DNA of 64,000 bases, from NCBI GenBank assembly GCA_022036555.1, contig CM039137.1, forward strand, positions 25,041,862-25,105,861, in the 5' to 3' direction. This DNA is from Microstegium vimineum. Its lineage: Eukaryota > Streptophyta > Magnoliopsida > Poales > Poaceae. A program made the position numbers and the translations under genes. The notes beneath the pieces are model-generated. The model did not search any database. It was not told the origin of the DNA and saw only the letters and a list, made by a program, of their open reading frames with translations. This document shows, piece after piece, positions 21,728 through 34,100 of the stretch. Position 1 is the stretch's first letter; each line of letters starts with the position of its first letter.

Positions 21728-24700
21728 TCAAATCCCTTTACAAACACTGCTAAGTGCATCATAAATTTGATTGGACGTTCTCTCATTGTCGCAGTATATA
21801 ACAGTCCTATCAGATGCTATCTTCACCAAAGCATCTCCAGGGCTAGTAATCAGAACAGAACATTCACTAGCAGTGGAGGTATCATCTGCAGCAAATGAAC
21901 ATACCATCCCCTTCTCTTGCAATGCTAACAGCAGGCGATCTGGGTCAATAGTGCTACAGTGTAGCAAGTGACGTTTTGATTGATCTGATTGCTTTTCTGC
22001 AGAAGCCAGCTGGTACCGTCCACTGCTTACAAGCAGCTTTGTTCTCAATCTCGCCACTGCAGTGGTTTCGTTCAGTTGCCTAGGCTGCAATCTGAAGGTA
22101 ACATCAGTTGCAAGATGCACCTCAAAATCTTCACGTAAATTTGGGAGCTCGATGGTCCTGCCCTTGGAGTAATAAAGGAATGACCATGGCACCTCCTTTA
22201 TTGAACACCGTGACTTAAGACCTTCAGGAAGCTGCATAATAAAGTGGGACATAAGGAAAGGATTCACAACTTAAGGTAGCTCTGTATAAGACGAAACAAG
22301 GACTGTCATACCAATACAAACTTCGGTTTGAGCACTCCCAGTAATGGATCAATTTTTCCCACCCTGTTATCAAGAAAGTTGTCTTTTTCAACGTATAATC
22401 TATGATATCAGAAACAAAACCTTTTGAAGTTATAACAAACCTTACGCCAGAAAGGAAAGAACACTCAAGGACTTGAATTGCCAAGGGCATAAAAGGCTTA
22501 AGACTCAACTCGGTATCATTTCCTTGCTGCAAGCAAATATTTATGCAGTTTAGCAACAGAGCAACAGCAATCAGTAATAGGTAGATGTTAGGCTCGGCAA
22601 AGGGTGGACAATTATTTACCTCCACAACAAGAAGGCACCGTTTGTCTGCATGCCAGCGATGAAGCAAATGGACAGCTGGGCCAAGCCTAAGGCTCCAGTG
22701 TGGACACAGCACAATACAAGGCTCCTTCCATGCTGCCCTGTCAAGAGTATAGTGTTGTCACACAGCAGAACCAAAATATGACAGAAAACGACAACCCAAG
22801 TACAAGTGAGCTCATATGGATACAGAATACATAAGATGCATGCCCATAAATTGTGCTAAATTAAAATTATAAGAACAAAGCCTTTAGTGATCATTGATAA
22901 GAAGAATAGCAAAGATGAGAAAAGAATTCCAAGCATGTCCTAAATCTTTCTATGTATTAGCTGAAAATCATATCTTATCAAATTCTTACAGCAAGCCCTT
23001 TGAGTGTAAACGTGGGAACAAAAATAACTTGCCCTCCTTCAAAAGCTCGACATGGCAAAACAATGCCTCACCAGCAAATAGCTGCAACATAACCAGTAAT
23101 GAAGTGAGGTCATTTAACTCTAAAATTTCAAGACAAGAGTCAAGATTAGTCAAAGTGAATAACCTTTTCTTGACGTGACTTGCATAGCCATTCAGGCAAG
23201 GCATTGCTAAAAGCAAATATTTCTTCTGCTGTTTCAGAAATCACAAATATGGGTACCTGACTCAGACAAAAAACAATAATGAGCCAAAAACAGGCACGAA
23301 AGAATCTAAGAAAAGGTGTTATTACTAGTTTGCTACAAAACCTTATCACTCATTCGCATTTCATGGGATAGAAAGAATACAAGGGGTAGGCAAGCTGTAC
23401 TGTCTCAGATACTCAAATACTCAAATAGCCCATTCCTTATCAGCTAATAACTTAATATACTTGAACCATATGCATAGTTAAACATCCCTAAACACTAATA
23501 AATTTACAGGTCATTGATGGCAAATTAGGCATTGACATCTTGCATGTTGGACCACATTAGGAAAAAAAATCATACCATAAGCGCTGAGGTTCACATGTTA
23601 AATTAATTAAGCACGACAATAATATATTCCAATCTGAAAATCCACTATATTATTCCAAGGCCACAATTACCTTCATGCTGGAAGAATGTAGCATTTCTGA
23701 TATAAGCTCCAAAAGTAAAAGAATAACACCAAGACGGCCAATTGGTATTAGAACTGAGCCTCCAGATTTTACTGCATCAAAAATACATGAGCATATAAAG
23801 CTGATTCTCTCAAACTCCTCTGTGATATCATCACTGTTGCACACCAATGGCATCTTTTCATCTGCATCAGCACCATCATCCCTGGAAGATTTCAAGTTTA
23901 AGACTTCATCCCAAAGAAGCATTGAAATTTATAATTACACATGTATTTCATGTACATCCTACCTCAACACTGAGTAGCGACATAGTGAAGAGTCTGTTTC
24001 ATCCATTGAATGCTCGCTCGGTTTCTCATCATTATCCTCATTCATGCTATTCAAGGATGAGAAATCCAAAAACAAAATCACATCATTTTCCTTCAGAGAG
24101 CTGTAATCAAAATCTAATGCATGAGCTGACACAAATACTGAACTTGGTAGGTAGGTAATGCTAGCTCTTGGACCTTTTATTGCCCAGGTAGAATTGCCAA
24201 GTTCAAGGCCCGAACTAGAAGCTTTCAGGATAAATATGCCATTGAAGCAAACCTCCTCTCCGTATTTAACAGGCTGTACTTTGTGCATGCATTCTTCTAT
24301 GTTTCCTGGACTGTCAAGTAAATGTAATTCAGTTAAATCAAGAAAAAGCATGATAACATAGCAGTGATACGAATTAGTGATGGTGTCATCACAGTGAATG
24401 TCCATACAGTCATTCTTTTCTAATCCAATATAAATTATTTGAGGAAGTAGACAGCTACATTACAACTAAAACAGTAGCAACATGCATATCACTAAGTTGA
24501 GAAAACAAGAACCAACAACCAAGATTATATTTGAGTATTTTGGCAGGACACAGATCAAATGGTGAATATTTAAAGAAAAAACAAGTTCAGTTTTTAAAGG
24601 CTATTTATTATGCTTTAATATAATTATCTGTTTACTAATATAGGAGTTATATATATATGCCAGTATCGAAAGTTAAGAACAGGTATGCGCTTTATCTCAA

Positions 24701-26092
24701 ACTTTCAGAAATATAGATTGCTCTGCGGGAAGAGAAACCACAGATGTGCAGGTTAGCAGGCTCACGATTCTGTAACAGACCTGTACAGAGGCACCAGAGA
24801 AGGTGAATCATTTTCCCTGCCTTCAATCACTGCCTTCTGCGAAATTGACATGATTTCATTGAATTCCTCCCCTTCCATCCACTTGGGTGACGCAGCCGTA
24901 TCTGGCCCATAGTACATCACAAACTCACGATGCATCTCCACCAACTCCTCCATCATTAGCTTTCCGATTCTTGCTGCTACCTCTGTCACATAAACCTACC
25001 CATACAGAACAAGCAAAAACTCCAAAATGGTTAGGTTTCATCTCATGGAACATTTTACAGTGAGGATCATATATATCTCTATCCCTTTCATTCATAAAGC
25101 AGAACCATGTTCCCATTGTTGTTTTATGAAAAACATAAGTTCAAATGTTCCAGGTAATATAATTCATTTTGTGCCTTGCTGCCTATTTCGTAGTGCCTGC
25201 CTTCTGCCCATGAAAGTTATGTCAGCAAAGTTGAGTAAAGGCAAATGATCCTGCAATTTGTATTCCTGCAGGATTAAGTTCAGTTTTTAGCTACTCCCTC
25301 CCATTCCAAATTATAAGACGTTTTGCCTTTTTTAGATACATTGCTTGTACTATGCATCAAGACATATTGTATATCTAAGTGCATAGCAAAAACTATGAAT
25401 ATAAAAAAAAATGCCTTATAATTTGGAAAGGAGGGAGTAAGTTGATACACAACTCAATATCTATTAGCTTATACTAACACTACGGTTTGAACGTACAGAA
25501 CCTCTTACAAAACTGTGACAGACAGAAAATTGAAGAATACTACCTAAACAATGGCACTTCGCTTTGAATATACAGAACCTCTTACAAAACTGTGACAGTC
25601 AGAAAATTGAAGGATACTACCTAAACAATCGAGCTGCAACCTAATAAGTACTGGTATGCAACTCAAAGAGAGAAAGAAGCAGAAGCAGGGATAGCACCTT
25701 GGTGTTGGCGAATCCGGGGAGCCCGGTGAGGAAGGGGAGTCCAAGCATCCCCGTAGCGGAAGACACGATCACCGCATCCACGCCGCCTGCTTTCGCCGCT
25801 GCTGGCAACCAGTAGCGCGGCACCGCGCGTATGAGTCCCCCCGAGTCACCGGCGAGGGGCACCGGGGCGAAGACCGCGAGGGCGGAGAGGTCGATGGGGC
25901 AGTCGAGGAGGAAGCGGACCCCCTCCAGCTCCAGGAGATGGCTCGCCGGCGAGTGGTAGCTGCCACCGCCGCCGCCGCTGGCGGACAGGCAGGTCTGCGA
26001 GGAGACACGCGTTAGGATCAGAGACTCAGAGTCCGTAGGTCTCACCTGGCCCTGGGACTGAGAGGAGTGTGCTTGGTGCTTACCAGCTTCAT
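21728..26092 (-). CDS. INTS9: Integrator complex subunit 9 homologue (INTS9, inactive beta-CASP protein)
   Basis: INTS9 pairs with the endonuclease INTS11 in the nuclear Integrator complex (snRNA 3' processing, transcription attenuation). Exons in transcript order: 26092-26084, 25994-25698, 24995-24781, 24310-23963, 23881-23671, 23256-23164, 23081-23029, 22737-22620, 22526-22441, 22363-22312, 22231-21728. They sum to 1986 nt, 661 aa, with all phases consistent. The first exon encodes only MKL. The N-terminal metallo-beta-lactamase fold shows TCLSASGG, HLLELEGVRFLLDCPID and VDAVIVSSATGMLGLPFL, where active enzymes have HXHXDH; here that motif is absent, as expected for the pseudo-nuclease subunit. 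SGGSVLIPIGRLGVILLLLE matches the beta-CASP region. It is head-to-head with the mTERF gene. Confidence 0.92.
25294..25437. mobile_element. Stowaway MITE in an INTS9 intron
   Basis: The ends CTCCCTCCCATTCCAAATTATAAG and CTTATAATTTGGAAAGGAGGGAG are inverted repeats flanked by TA on both sides (25292-25293, 25438-25439). The 144 bp non-coding element lies between the second and third coding exons of INTS9. Confidence 0.88.
25495..25631. repeat. Two-copy tandem duplication in an INTS9 intron
   Basis: A unit of about 73 bp with ACAGAACCTCTTACAAAACTG and ATACTACCTAAACAAT occurs twice head to tail with only a few substitutions. It is intronic. Confidence 0.8.
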
Positions 26093-26471
26093 GGAGGCTT
26101 CTGCGATCGGTGCGCCTGACTAGGACCCTCAGCGGCAGCGTAGCCGGTGGGCGTGGGCGGTGGCGGTGGCGGTGGCGGTGGCGGTGGCGGTGGCGGCGAG
26201 CGGCAACGGTCGTGGCCTGTGGGGGTTAACTGGCGAAGGGCCGAAGGCGGCGCCGGGCGCTCTGCGCGTGGGCGAGACGAGGCGAATCTGTTTGAAGGCA
26301 CGTGACTTCCAGGTGGGTTGGGCCGGAATCCTGGCATTAGCATAGCCTTGTGATGTTATTTTTGAGCCCAAGAGTAGCGCGGTGAAGGCAGAAGGCCCAT
26401 GATAGTTCAAGGTTACAGATTAGTATAGGGTGCCGGCGGCGCATGAGCCTGGCACTACCGCCGCCGCCGCC
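26093..26471. promoter_or_regulatory. Shared 379 bp divergent promoter (INTS9 / mTERF) with GGCGGT microsatellite
   Basis: The ATGs of INTS9 (26092, minus) and mTERF (26472, plus) point away from each other across 379 bp. Both 5' UTRs and any core promoters must fit here. Seven or so tandem GGCGGT units lie at about 26157-26199. No clear TATA box is visible, consistent with GC-rich broad initiation. Sharing of regulatory sites is inference. Confidence 0.6.
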
Positions 26472-27638
26472 ATGCTCCGCCTCCAAAAGCACATCTCCCT
26501 TTGTTTGCAAGAACATCTCCTTCCCCTCCATCGCTACGCCTCCCTTATACAGCTCTCCCTCCAGCGTGCTCTCCTCTCTACCGCTGCCGCGACCTACTCC
26601 TCTCCGGGCCACTTCGCCGCCGATGACTACCTCGTCTCCACCTACGGCCTCACCCGGGAGCAAGCCGCGAACGCCGCCAAGTGGATGTCCCGCTGGAAAT
26701 CGTCCTCCAACGCCGACGCCGTGGTGTCCTTCCTCACCGGCCCGGCGCTAGGCCTCTCCAAGGCCGACATCGCGCTGCTCGTAGCCAAAGACCCGCGCAT
26801 CCTCAACTGCAGCGTCGACAACACCCTGCGGGTCCGCGTGGACCGCTTCCGCAGCTACGGCTTCTCCGCCGCGCAGATCTGCGAGTTGGTCCGCGTGGTC
26901 CCCTGCTGCTTCCGCACCTTCAACATCGACCAGAAGCTCGGCTTCTGGATGCCCTTCCTCGGCTCGCCCGACAGGTTCCTCCGCATCATCAGGCGTAACT
27001 TCTACATCGTCACCTCCGACCTCGACAAGGTGGTGAAGACCAACATCCGGCTGCTCCAGGAGTGCGATCTATCCGTCCAGGAGATTGGCAACATGTGCAT
27101 GGCCAACCCGAGGCTGCTCACCTGCAACCCGGACAGAACCAGGGCCATCCTCGTGCGTGCCGATGAGGTGGGCGTGCCCCGCAACACGCTTATGTTCAGG
27201 CAGGCTGTGACCGCCATGGCGGGCGTCGGCCCGGAGACCATGGCCTCTAAGCTCAAGATGATGGCCAAGATTCTTGGGTGCTCAGACGCTGAGCTTGCCA
27301 GAATGGTGCAAAGGAACCCGTTGGTGCTGAGGCGCTCCACGGAGACGATTCAGCGTTCCTATGAGTTCCTCACCAATGTGGTCGGCGTCGATACCAAGTA
27401 CATTCAGGACAGGCCCACGATCCTGATGTACAATCTGGAACGCCGGCTGGTGCCCCGGCATTATGTGTTGAAGGTTCTCCAGGACAAAGGATTGATCCGA
27501 AAAGATCAGAGCTTCTACACGATGACCACGGTTAGTAATAACGTCTTCTGCTCCAGGTATGTACATCCTCATAAGGATGTTCTTCCTAGCCTTGCCGATG
27601 CATATGCATCTGCTTGCAATGGGAAAATAGCCATCTGA
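26472..27638 (+). CDS. mTERF-domain protein (mitochondrial/plastid transcription termination factor family)
   Basis: Intronless gene of 388 aa. mTERF proteins are organellar nucleic-acid-binding helical-repeat proteins acting in transcription, termination or splicing. The protein starts MLRLQKHISLCLQEH, an amphipathic presequence-like N terminus, followed by repeated mTERF motifs such as LGLSKADIALLVAKDPRIL, GFSAAQICELVRVVPCCF, CDLSVQEIGNMCMANPRLL and LGCSDAELARMVQRNPLVL. The start at 26472 is chosen because the upstream extension in frame opens only with GTG, and an ATG at 26443 is in another frame. Grass genomes have clusters of these short single-exon mTERFs; the exact subfamily is not assigned. 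Confidence 0.93.
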   Translation: MLRLQKHISLCLQEHLLPLHRYASLIQLSLQRALLSTAAATYSSPGHFAADDYLVSTYGLTREQAANAAKWMSRWKSSSNADAVVSFLTGPALGLSKADIALLVAKDPRILNCSVDNTLRVRVDRFRSYGFSAAQICELVRVVPCCFRTFNIDQKLGFWMPFLGSPDRFLRIIRRNFYIVTSDLDKVVKTNIRLLQECDLSVQEIGNMCMANPRLLTCNPDRTRAILVRADEVGVPRNTLMFRQAVTAMAGVGPETMASKLKMMAKILGCSDAELARMVQRNPLVLRRSTETIQRSYEFLTNVVGVDTKYIQDRPTILMYNLERRLVPRHYVLKVLQDKGLIRKDQSFYTMTTVSNNVFCSRYVHPHKDVLPSLADAYASACNGKIAI

Positions 27639-28289
27639 GGCACGCTATGAAATGATTCCAGCAAATTGGCTATGTGGGCAGCAGCTGCAGTTGCATCTTT
27701 CAATGTCATTCTTAGCACATTCAGATACCCTGATGTGTACTCTTCAAGATTGCAGCTTTGTATTGTATACTAAGTTTAGGAACGTATGATGAACAAAGCA
27801 CTATGCTGTCAATTTTCTTAGCACATTCATATGCCTTGTTTTGGATTCTGGTACCCGAAATGAGAGCTTGCACAGGTCAGGTGCACTGTCAGGCTGTCAG
27901 CCTGTGAGTGACTTCCTAACCAGCAGTCTCTGTCCATAACGACACCGAAGAAAGTCTCCAAGATGCAGCTCGTAGCTCGATATTGGCATGAAAAATTACC
28001 CGTATTCATGTTGATCCAAAGACTGGCTTCGTTTAGGTCGTCTAGAATAGAATGCCGACTGAGATCGACGACCCTGCTGTATACATTGACTTTGTAGACC
28101 TACCAATGGGCCAAATGTATAGATCTCAAGTTTCTCAACCTAATAGAAAAGAAATTACTCCGTGCAAGCTATATATAGCCTGGATATACTAACTCTCTGC
28201 ATCCTACTCCTTGTTTTTTCTAGATAATTGCATTTGCTATGCACATAAATATACACTATGTCTAGGTACCAAGGTTTTAAATGGCGGGC

Positions 28290-28440
28290 TATAGAAATTA
28301 GCGAAAGCTTGGCCAAAACGCTATAGTGGCGCTATTAGCGCGCTGTTTGGCGCTATAGCGCGCTATTGAGCGTTGCGGTAGCTGCTTCTGGGCGCTATTA
28401 GCGCGCTATTTCGGCGCTATAGCGCGCTATTTGTTTCAGT
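28290..28440. repeat. Palindromic GCGCTAT-type repeat cluster
   Basis: The motifs GGCGCTATAGCGCGCTATT and GGCGCTATTAGCGCGCTATTT recur four or more times in 150 bp, each nearly self-complementary (AGCGCGCT, CTATAG). It begins shortly after TACCAAGGTTTTAAATGGCG. Similar sequences recur in grass genomes, but I cannot name the family. Confidence 0.7.
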
Positions 28441-28762
28441 GCTAGGTACGTAATAAAATCAATGTATTTAGAAAAACTAAAATGTTTTATGATTTGTAAT
28501 GGATTTAGTAACATTTACCCTATGGATCCTAAGTTAAACCTCAGTTTTTAATCATTTTTTATGAAAAAACAACAATATTTACAACTTAAAATTAGCTTGT
28601 TGAATTCTTGGTATGACTAACCGACGATCAGCGAATAAAACATAATTCTTTGTTCCACTAACCTAGCTAGTGGTGGGTAACGACAACGTACTATTCTAAT
28701 TGACATTTCCTCAGCTAAGACTTTTCTTTTGTTGCGATAACTCAACTAAGAATATGTGCATA

Positions 28763-28998
28763 CTCCTTCCGTCCTTAAAAAATTGTCTTTGTTGACGTCT
28801 ATGTCACAAATTTGATTTGATTTTTATAAAATACGTACAACATTTATATCTTCAAATAAATTTATTAAAAAACTAAATTTAAATATCTTTTCAATAATGC
28901 TAATTATATATCATAATTGTTTATATTTTTTTTAATATATATTTAGATAAAGATGTTTCTTGGGAAGCGTAAACGAAAGATATTTCAGACGGAGAGAG
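28763..28998. mobile_element. Stowaway MITE
   Basis: The ends CTCCTTCCGTCCTTAAAAAATTG and TTTCAGACGGAGAGAG are degenerate inverted repeats between TA dinucleotides at 28761-28762 and 28999-29000. The interior is AT-rich and non-coding. Confidence 0.75.
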
Positions 28999-29441
28999 TA
29001 CACTATTACACTCTAACATTTTGCACACGCATTTATAGACACATAAACAAACAACTTGACTCCCGTCAACGTCTTCTAGGTTTTGGGCTCATAGGCTGGC
29101 ACTAACGGATATTGAGATTGATATGGATTCATTACATACATTTAGGTATGCAACTGAATAAATAGCCGTATTTCCAGACAAAGATAGTAATCGAGTGGAA
29201 AATATTTTAGCAAGTTTATCTAGGAGTACAAATTCTAAAGAGATGTTGCCGGGGGAGGGGGGGGGGGGGGGGGGAAGCACCTATGTGTATTGAGGAAGCC
29301 CTCGGTCAGTCTATTGTATACAAACAATTTGCCTAGCTAATCAATTACTTTCTCTTTACTGGTGAATTTGATCCAGCTAGTGAATTGTTATATAAATTAG
29401 CATGTCCTTCGAGGTGGATATTTTCCGGGAAGCCCTAAGTA

Positions 29442-29749
29442 CTCCCTCCGTTCCAATATTGATGTCGTTCTAGGCTTTAGAGTGGATACCAAGAACGTAG
29501 TAAAATGATCCTGTGTACCCCTGTCAGTCCTGCCAGAGTCAGATGTCCATCGTTGATACAGTGAGGAACACATACAGGAATAGCAACTTTTTTTCTCCAC
29601 GGTGATTGCTCAGATTTCTTCTCAATGCATAGTAAAAATATAGTACAGTTGTTTTACTAGGTTGCAGGACCTATACACTGCCTCAAACGACATCCTTTGA
29701 GAGACAAAATTTGAAAGCTTAAACGATTTGAATAATGGGGCAGAGGGAG
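29442..29749. mobile_element. Stowaway MITE
   Basis: The ends CTCCCTCCGTTCCAATATTG and CAGAGGGAG sit between TA at 29440-29441 and 29750-29751. An inner inverted pair GATGTCGTT / AACGACATC supports the hairpin structure. Non-coding, 308 bp. Confidence 0.75.
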
Positions 29750-30848
29750 TAGACGCGTAGTTGAAATGTCCTTCTGATGACGTTGCCTACGTACAAGATT
29801 ATGACGCAGGAAGTTCTACGTGTGTCGTTAGCCCTTCATTTCTCTTTGACCCACATAAGTGAATGTGTGGGCGCTACTAGCTTGTCGGGCCTTTTCTTTA
29901 TACGTACTGATATTGATTCAAAGACGACTGGCCTCGTTTATTTTGCGTGTCTAGAATACTGACTTGTCAGTTATGATCGAGACATGTACGTACCCATCAA
30001 TGCACCAAATGTATCCGTCAACTCCATAGAAAAATTGGTCTTGTTTACAAAATTTTGAATTATAATGTTTTATTTGTATTTGATAATTATTGTCCAACTC
30101 TGAAGTAACTAGACTCAAAAGATCTGTCTCGTAAATTACAGATAAATTATGTAATTAGTTATTTTTTATCTATATTTAATATTTTATGTATGTGTCTACA
30201 GATTTAATGTGATAGGGAATTTTGTAAAGTTTTTAAAAATTTGAAGATATCTAAACACCCCTTTAAGTCGTTTTGTGTAAGCTATTGCATAGGAGTACTA
30301 CATTACTCCTCTAATTTTTTGTTGCAATAGGTCAAACTCTTGTAACTTGAAAGAAGCTTACATAAAAGACGGAGAGCATACATACACATCAAATTAATTT
30401 TATTAAATTGACTAAGCAATACATCTTAATAGTGTAGTACTAAAACTGAATTGGGCAGACTTTGAGAAATCTACTTATGAAGAAAATAAAATTTAACTTA
30501 TAAATCGAGATGTGTACGTATGTGGGTTGGGAAGTGGGGGAGTGTTAGTTTGGAACACAGATTAGATGTTATTTGGATCCCATAGTCTAAAGTATAGTGG
30601 CTAAACTTTAGATTATACTTTAGCTTTTTAGACCATTGAAACAGAAACTTAGAGACCAAGGTGTTTATTGCCGAGTGCACCATGTGAACAAACAAACCAT
30701 AGAATGAAAGACTAGAACAACAACACAACAATCGGATGATTTTGTATAACTCTATCAACCAGATTTTGAACCAATCAAAAAATGACACGTCATAACTAAA
30801 TTTAATTAAAAACTAGATGATGTACAAGGAAAAAACAACCAGATTCCA

Positions 30849-31199
30849 TCATTTGTTTGCCTGTTCATTCGCTCGTTGTTGCATGAGGTGGGATAGGAAG
30901 CCATGGTCCTGCTGGGTGAGATGTGAATCGGTCGGAGGTGTTCTGCAAGTTGCCGATGGAATGCCGATGCTGATTCCACCGTTCTTCTCCCTCGCCACTG
31001 ACAACACGTCAATACCGGCCCCGCCGGCTCGTACGTATACGTACGCGCATATACAGCCAGCTGCAGCAGATCTCCTCCGGCTGTCTTGGCTCTCTGGATC
31101 GCTAGGCATATCAGGATCAAGGTGCCGTGAGCCAACCGTGGTTGATCCAGCTGTCAAGTACTCCCAGTTCACATCGGCCTGTTGAACATCCAAAACCAA
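30849..31199 (-). other. Unrecognised open frame behind a possible splice acceptor
   Basis: A 116-codon frame starts MVLDVQQADVNWEYLTAG and ends in the stop at 30849. A consensus-like acceptor (GATGTTCAACAG) sits just before GCCGATGTGAACTGGGAG on the minus strand, so the frame could be a terminal exon. I recognise no domain; the sequence is Ser/Arg/Pro-rich. It could equally be chance in GC-richer DNA. Confidence 0.25.
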
Positions 31200-34100
31200 T
31201 ACACACTAGAACACTCAAAAGAAATTCAGATGAACTAATGATTGCCCTTATGAATGCCGGAGAAACTAGTGAAGGTTCCAAGAAAGCAATGTTACAAGAT
31301 TTGGAGCAAGGAAAACAATAGAGTTGTTGTGACAAGCAGCACAGAACACAAGTAGACTGACAGGCAAAAGGGACGTAGAGATTCAAACCTAGAGCTGCAG
31401 AACTAAACTAGACACAAAGTCCAGAACCAGCTACAGAACACAAAGTACTGCATGGTGCCATCAAGAGAACTTGGGCACATGGCTACTAGACAACCATAAT
31501 TAACTACCAGCTAATATAACCTACCACTAGTTTATACAGTTTTATTGGTGGCCTAGCTAGCATCATGCGTGCATGCATGCTCCTCTTGCTCTGGATCAAG
31601 AGGAAACGAAATCAACATTATATATTTGCAAGGACATACGACAATCTTCTATGTATCCAAAAATTTAGGAATCATCAAACAAGAAAACAAACAAAGAAAA
31701 AATAATACATGTGAAGACTCAGGCTGAATTACTGAATCTCATACTCATTGAACTGAAAGGAAAACTAAAACACTGAATGTCATAACTCATAAAACTGAAA
31801 AATAACTAGTGCTCGGAACAATTTTATCCCTTCAATGTTTAGTGGTTCAGAACAATTTTAGAGCGATATGAGAGCAAAACAACAACACACAAAAATTCAT
31901 GGTTGTCTAACTGATTTGCAGCACAATGGAACTGAAAGGCCGAACCAACAAAACTCATACGCGTGCACTTGATCATACAGAAGTAATAAACTATAACCCT
32001 TGATGATTTAGCTAATGATTCCTTGAATAGTGTATTCACTATTGCATGAAAGGAACACTTCATAAAAGATGGTTAGCAACTGCGCTTAAGCAATCAAACT
32101 GCACTAAATTGAAGTGCAATTGCTCTGTGAAAGGACCTTGATGTCACCTATGAGGACTAGAGGGGGGGGGGTGAATATGCCTGTTTAAAACAACTTGACA
32201 CTTTTCTGTCAGCACAGGTCCGGCACTGCCGGTCTTGGGTCCGGCATTGCCGGGGTGCCCGACACTGCTGCTCTCTGGCCCGACAGTGCTGGTCACCAGG
32301 ACAGAACTGAGCACAATTCAAAATGTATAACTAGAATGGAAATTGTGTTTGAATGAAAACCTTCCTAGAGGTGTAGGGATCCTCTAGCACCACTCGAAAG
32401 TGGTAGCAACACACCCACCAAGTAAATCAGGACCAAACCCTAGAAATCACATTGAGGACAAATGCAAGTAAAGCAAACAACACAAACACAGGTGACACAA
32501 GATTTATCCCGTGGTTCAGCGTCGCCACCAATGCTGGCTTAAGTCCACGTTGTTGAGGTTCGCCACACAAGGCTTAGGCTCACCACACAAGGCTTGCCTT
32601 TCCCTCGTTCTCAAATCAAGAGAGTGAACTCTTGAAGTGAGGGGTGATTTCTTAGCTGCAATGAGATGGTTACAAACCTCCCGGGGCTGCCACACAAGTT
32701 GGCAAGCTCCACGGGCGATGCTCTAGCCGGCTAGGAGCAAACTCCAAGAGTAACGAATGCAATCCACCGGCTTGAACGCGAACCAAGTGCTCTAGGCATT
32801 GAAGAACAGCTTGGGCTACTCTCTAATGAAGTTTGAAGGCTCAATCTCTCAAAGGATTGGAGAGGAATCAAAGAAGAAGCTTGAGGGGCTCCAATGGAGT
32901 TAGAGAGAGGGGAGAGAGCTGTTGCTGTAAGCACTGAGGAAGGGAATGGTCGAGATGACCGTTGGGGGCAGCAGGAAGGGGTTAGAAGTACTCCCTGCTG
33001 TCCAACGGTAACTTTAAGTCGCGGCACTGCCGCTCTCAGGCCCGGCACTGCCGCTTAGGTTCGGCACTGCCGCTCAGGTCCGGCACTGCCGGGCTCAGGC
33101 CCGGCACTGTTGGACCTCACCACTACCGCTCTTGGGGAGCAGCACTGCTACACTGCCCAAAAATGCTCCGAATGAAAAACTGTTTTGCAGAGAGTCTGAG
33201 TAAGGTATAAGAGGATGTTTGGTGGAATTTGAGCACTTGGTTGCACATTTAAGCATGCACATTGCATCCCCCTTTGTAGTACGACCTTTCCTAAACTCAA
33301 ATTCAAAACATCAAATAATTTAAACACCTTTGAGTTGGTCACCGTATCTTTTGATAATTTGGGGCTGCACCATTGAATGTATTATCCTCATTCTTGTAAT
33401 ACCTTGAGCATGCGTTTGCAATCATCCTTATCTCATCTCTATGAGCAAACACACCTTAGAGCTTGTGACTTGAATCTTTTCAACACATATGAATTCAGCC
33501 CATGGCTTCAAGTCACTTCCACTAATAAATTGATCCTCAACATAATAGGACTCCTCATAGCTTGATTAGTACTTCGACTCAATGTAAGTATTCTCTTCTT
33601 CACCTTAGCCATAGTACCTCGGTCTCCTTGACCTTCACCTTTGCTTAGTACCTCGAAGTCCTTTCCTTGCTATCTTCACCCTATCAAGCCATACTCAAGT
33701 CACATCATATTAAGCACCGATTGAAAACCATTTCTTCAATATTGTGATCCTTGCTTGAATATCCTATAGATGTGAATGTTTTCATCAATCAAGCTTCGAT
33801 ATATGAGACTCCACATAAATATGGTCAAGCCAATTCACAATTCCTTAGATCTTTCTCATTTTGGCTTGACACTCCTATCATTCACTACAATCTCTATCTT
33901 CATACTTCTAGCTTGATCATATTAATGCAAAGTGATTTTCCACATCTTTGTATATACAAGCAAACTAAAGTAGAGACCCTCTTATATCCAATATACATTG
34001 TCTCCTTTGTCATTTGACCTTTGCTTGGTGTTTTCTCACTAATGCACTATTGATTCATTATTCATTCCTTGATCAACACTAGTCCACTATCCAACTCTTC

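Larger units (their letters stand above)
27639..30848. other. Repeat-rich intergenic interval after mTERF
   Basis: No gene is supported. The interval contains a fragment of a Stowaway left end at about 28195-28265, a palindromic GCGCTA repeat cluster (28290-28440), two full Stowaway elements (28763-28998, 29442-29749), a 20-odd-base G run at about 29255-29275, and a fragment at about 30563-30645 related to the MITE at 14704. Confidence 0.6.

Noticed and set aside
26430..26471. N-terminal extension of the mTERF protein
   Set aside because: The extension opens with GTG, not ATG, and has no targeting character; the ATG at 26472 starts a presequence-like N terminus.
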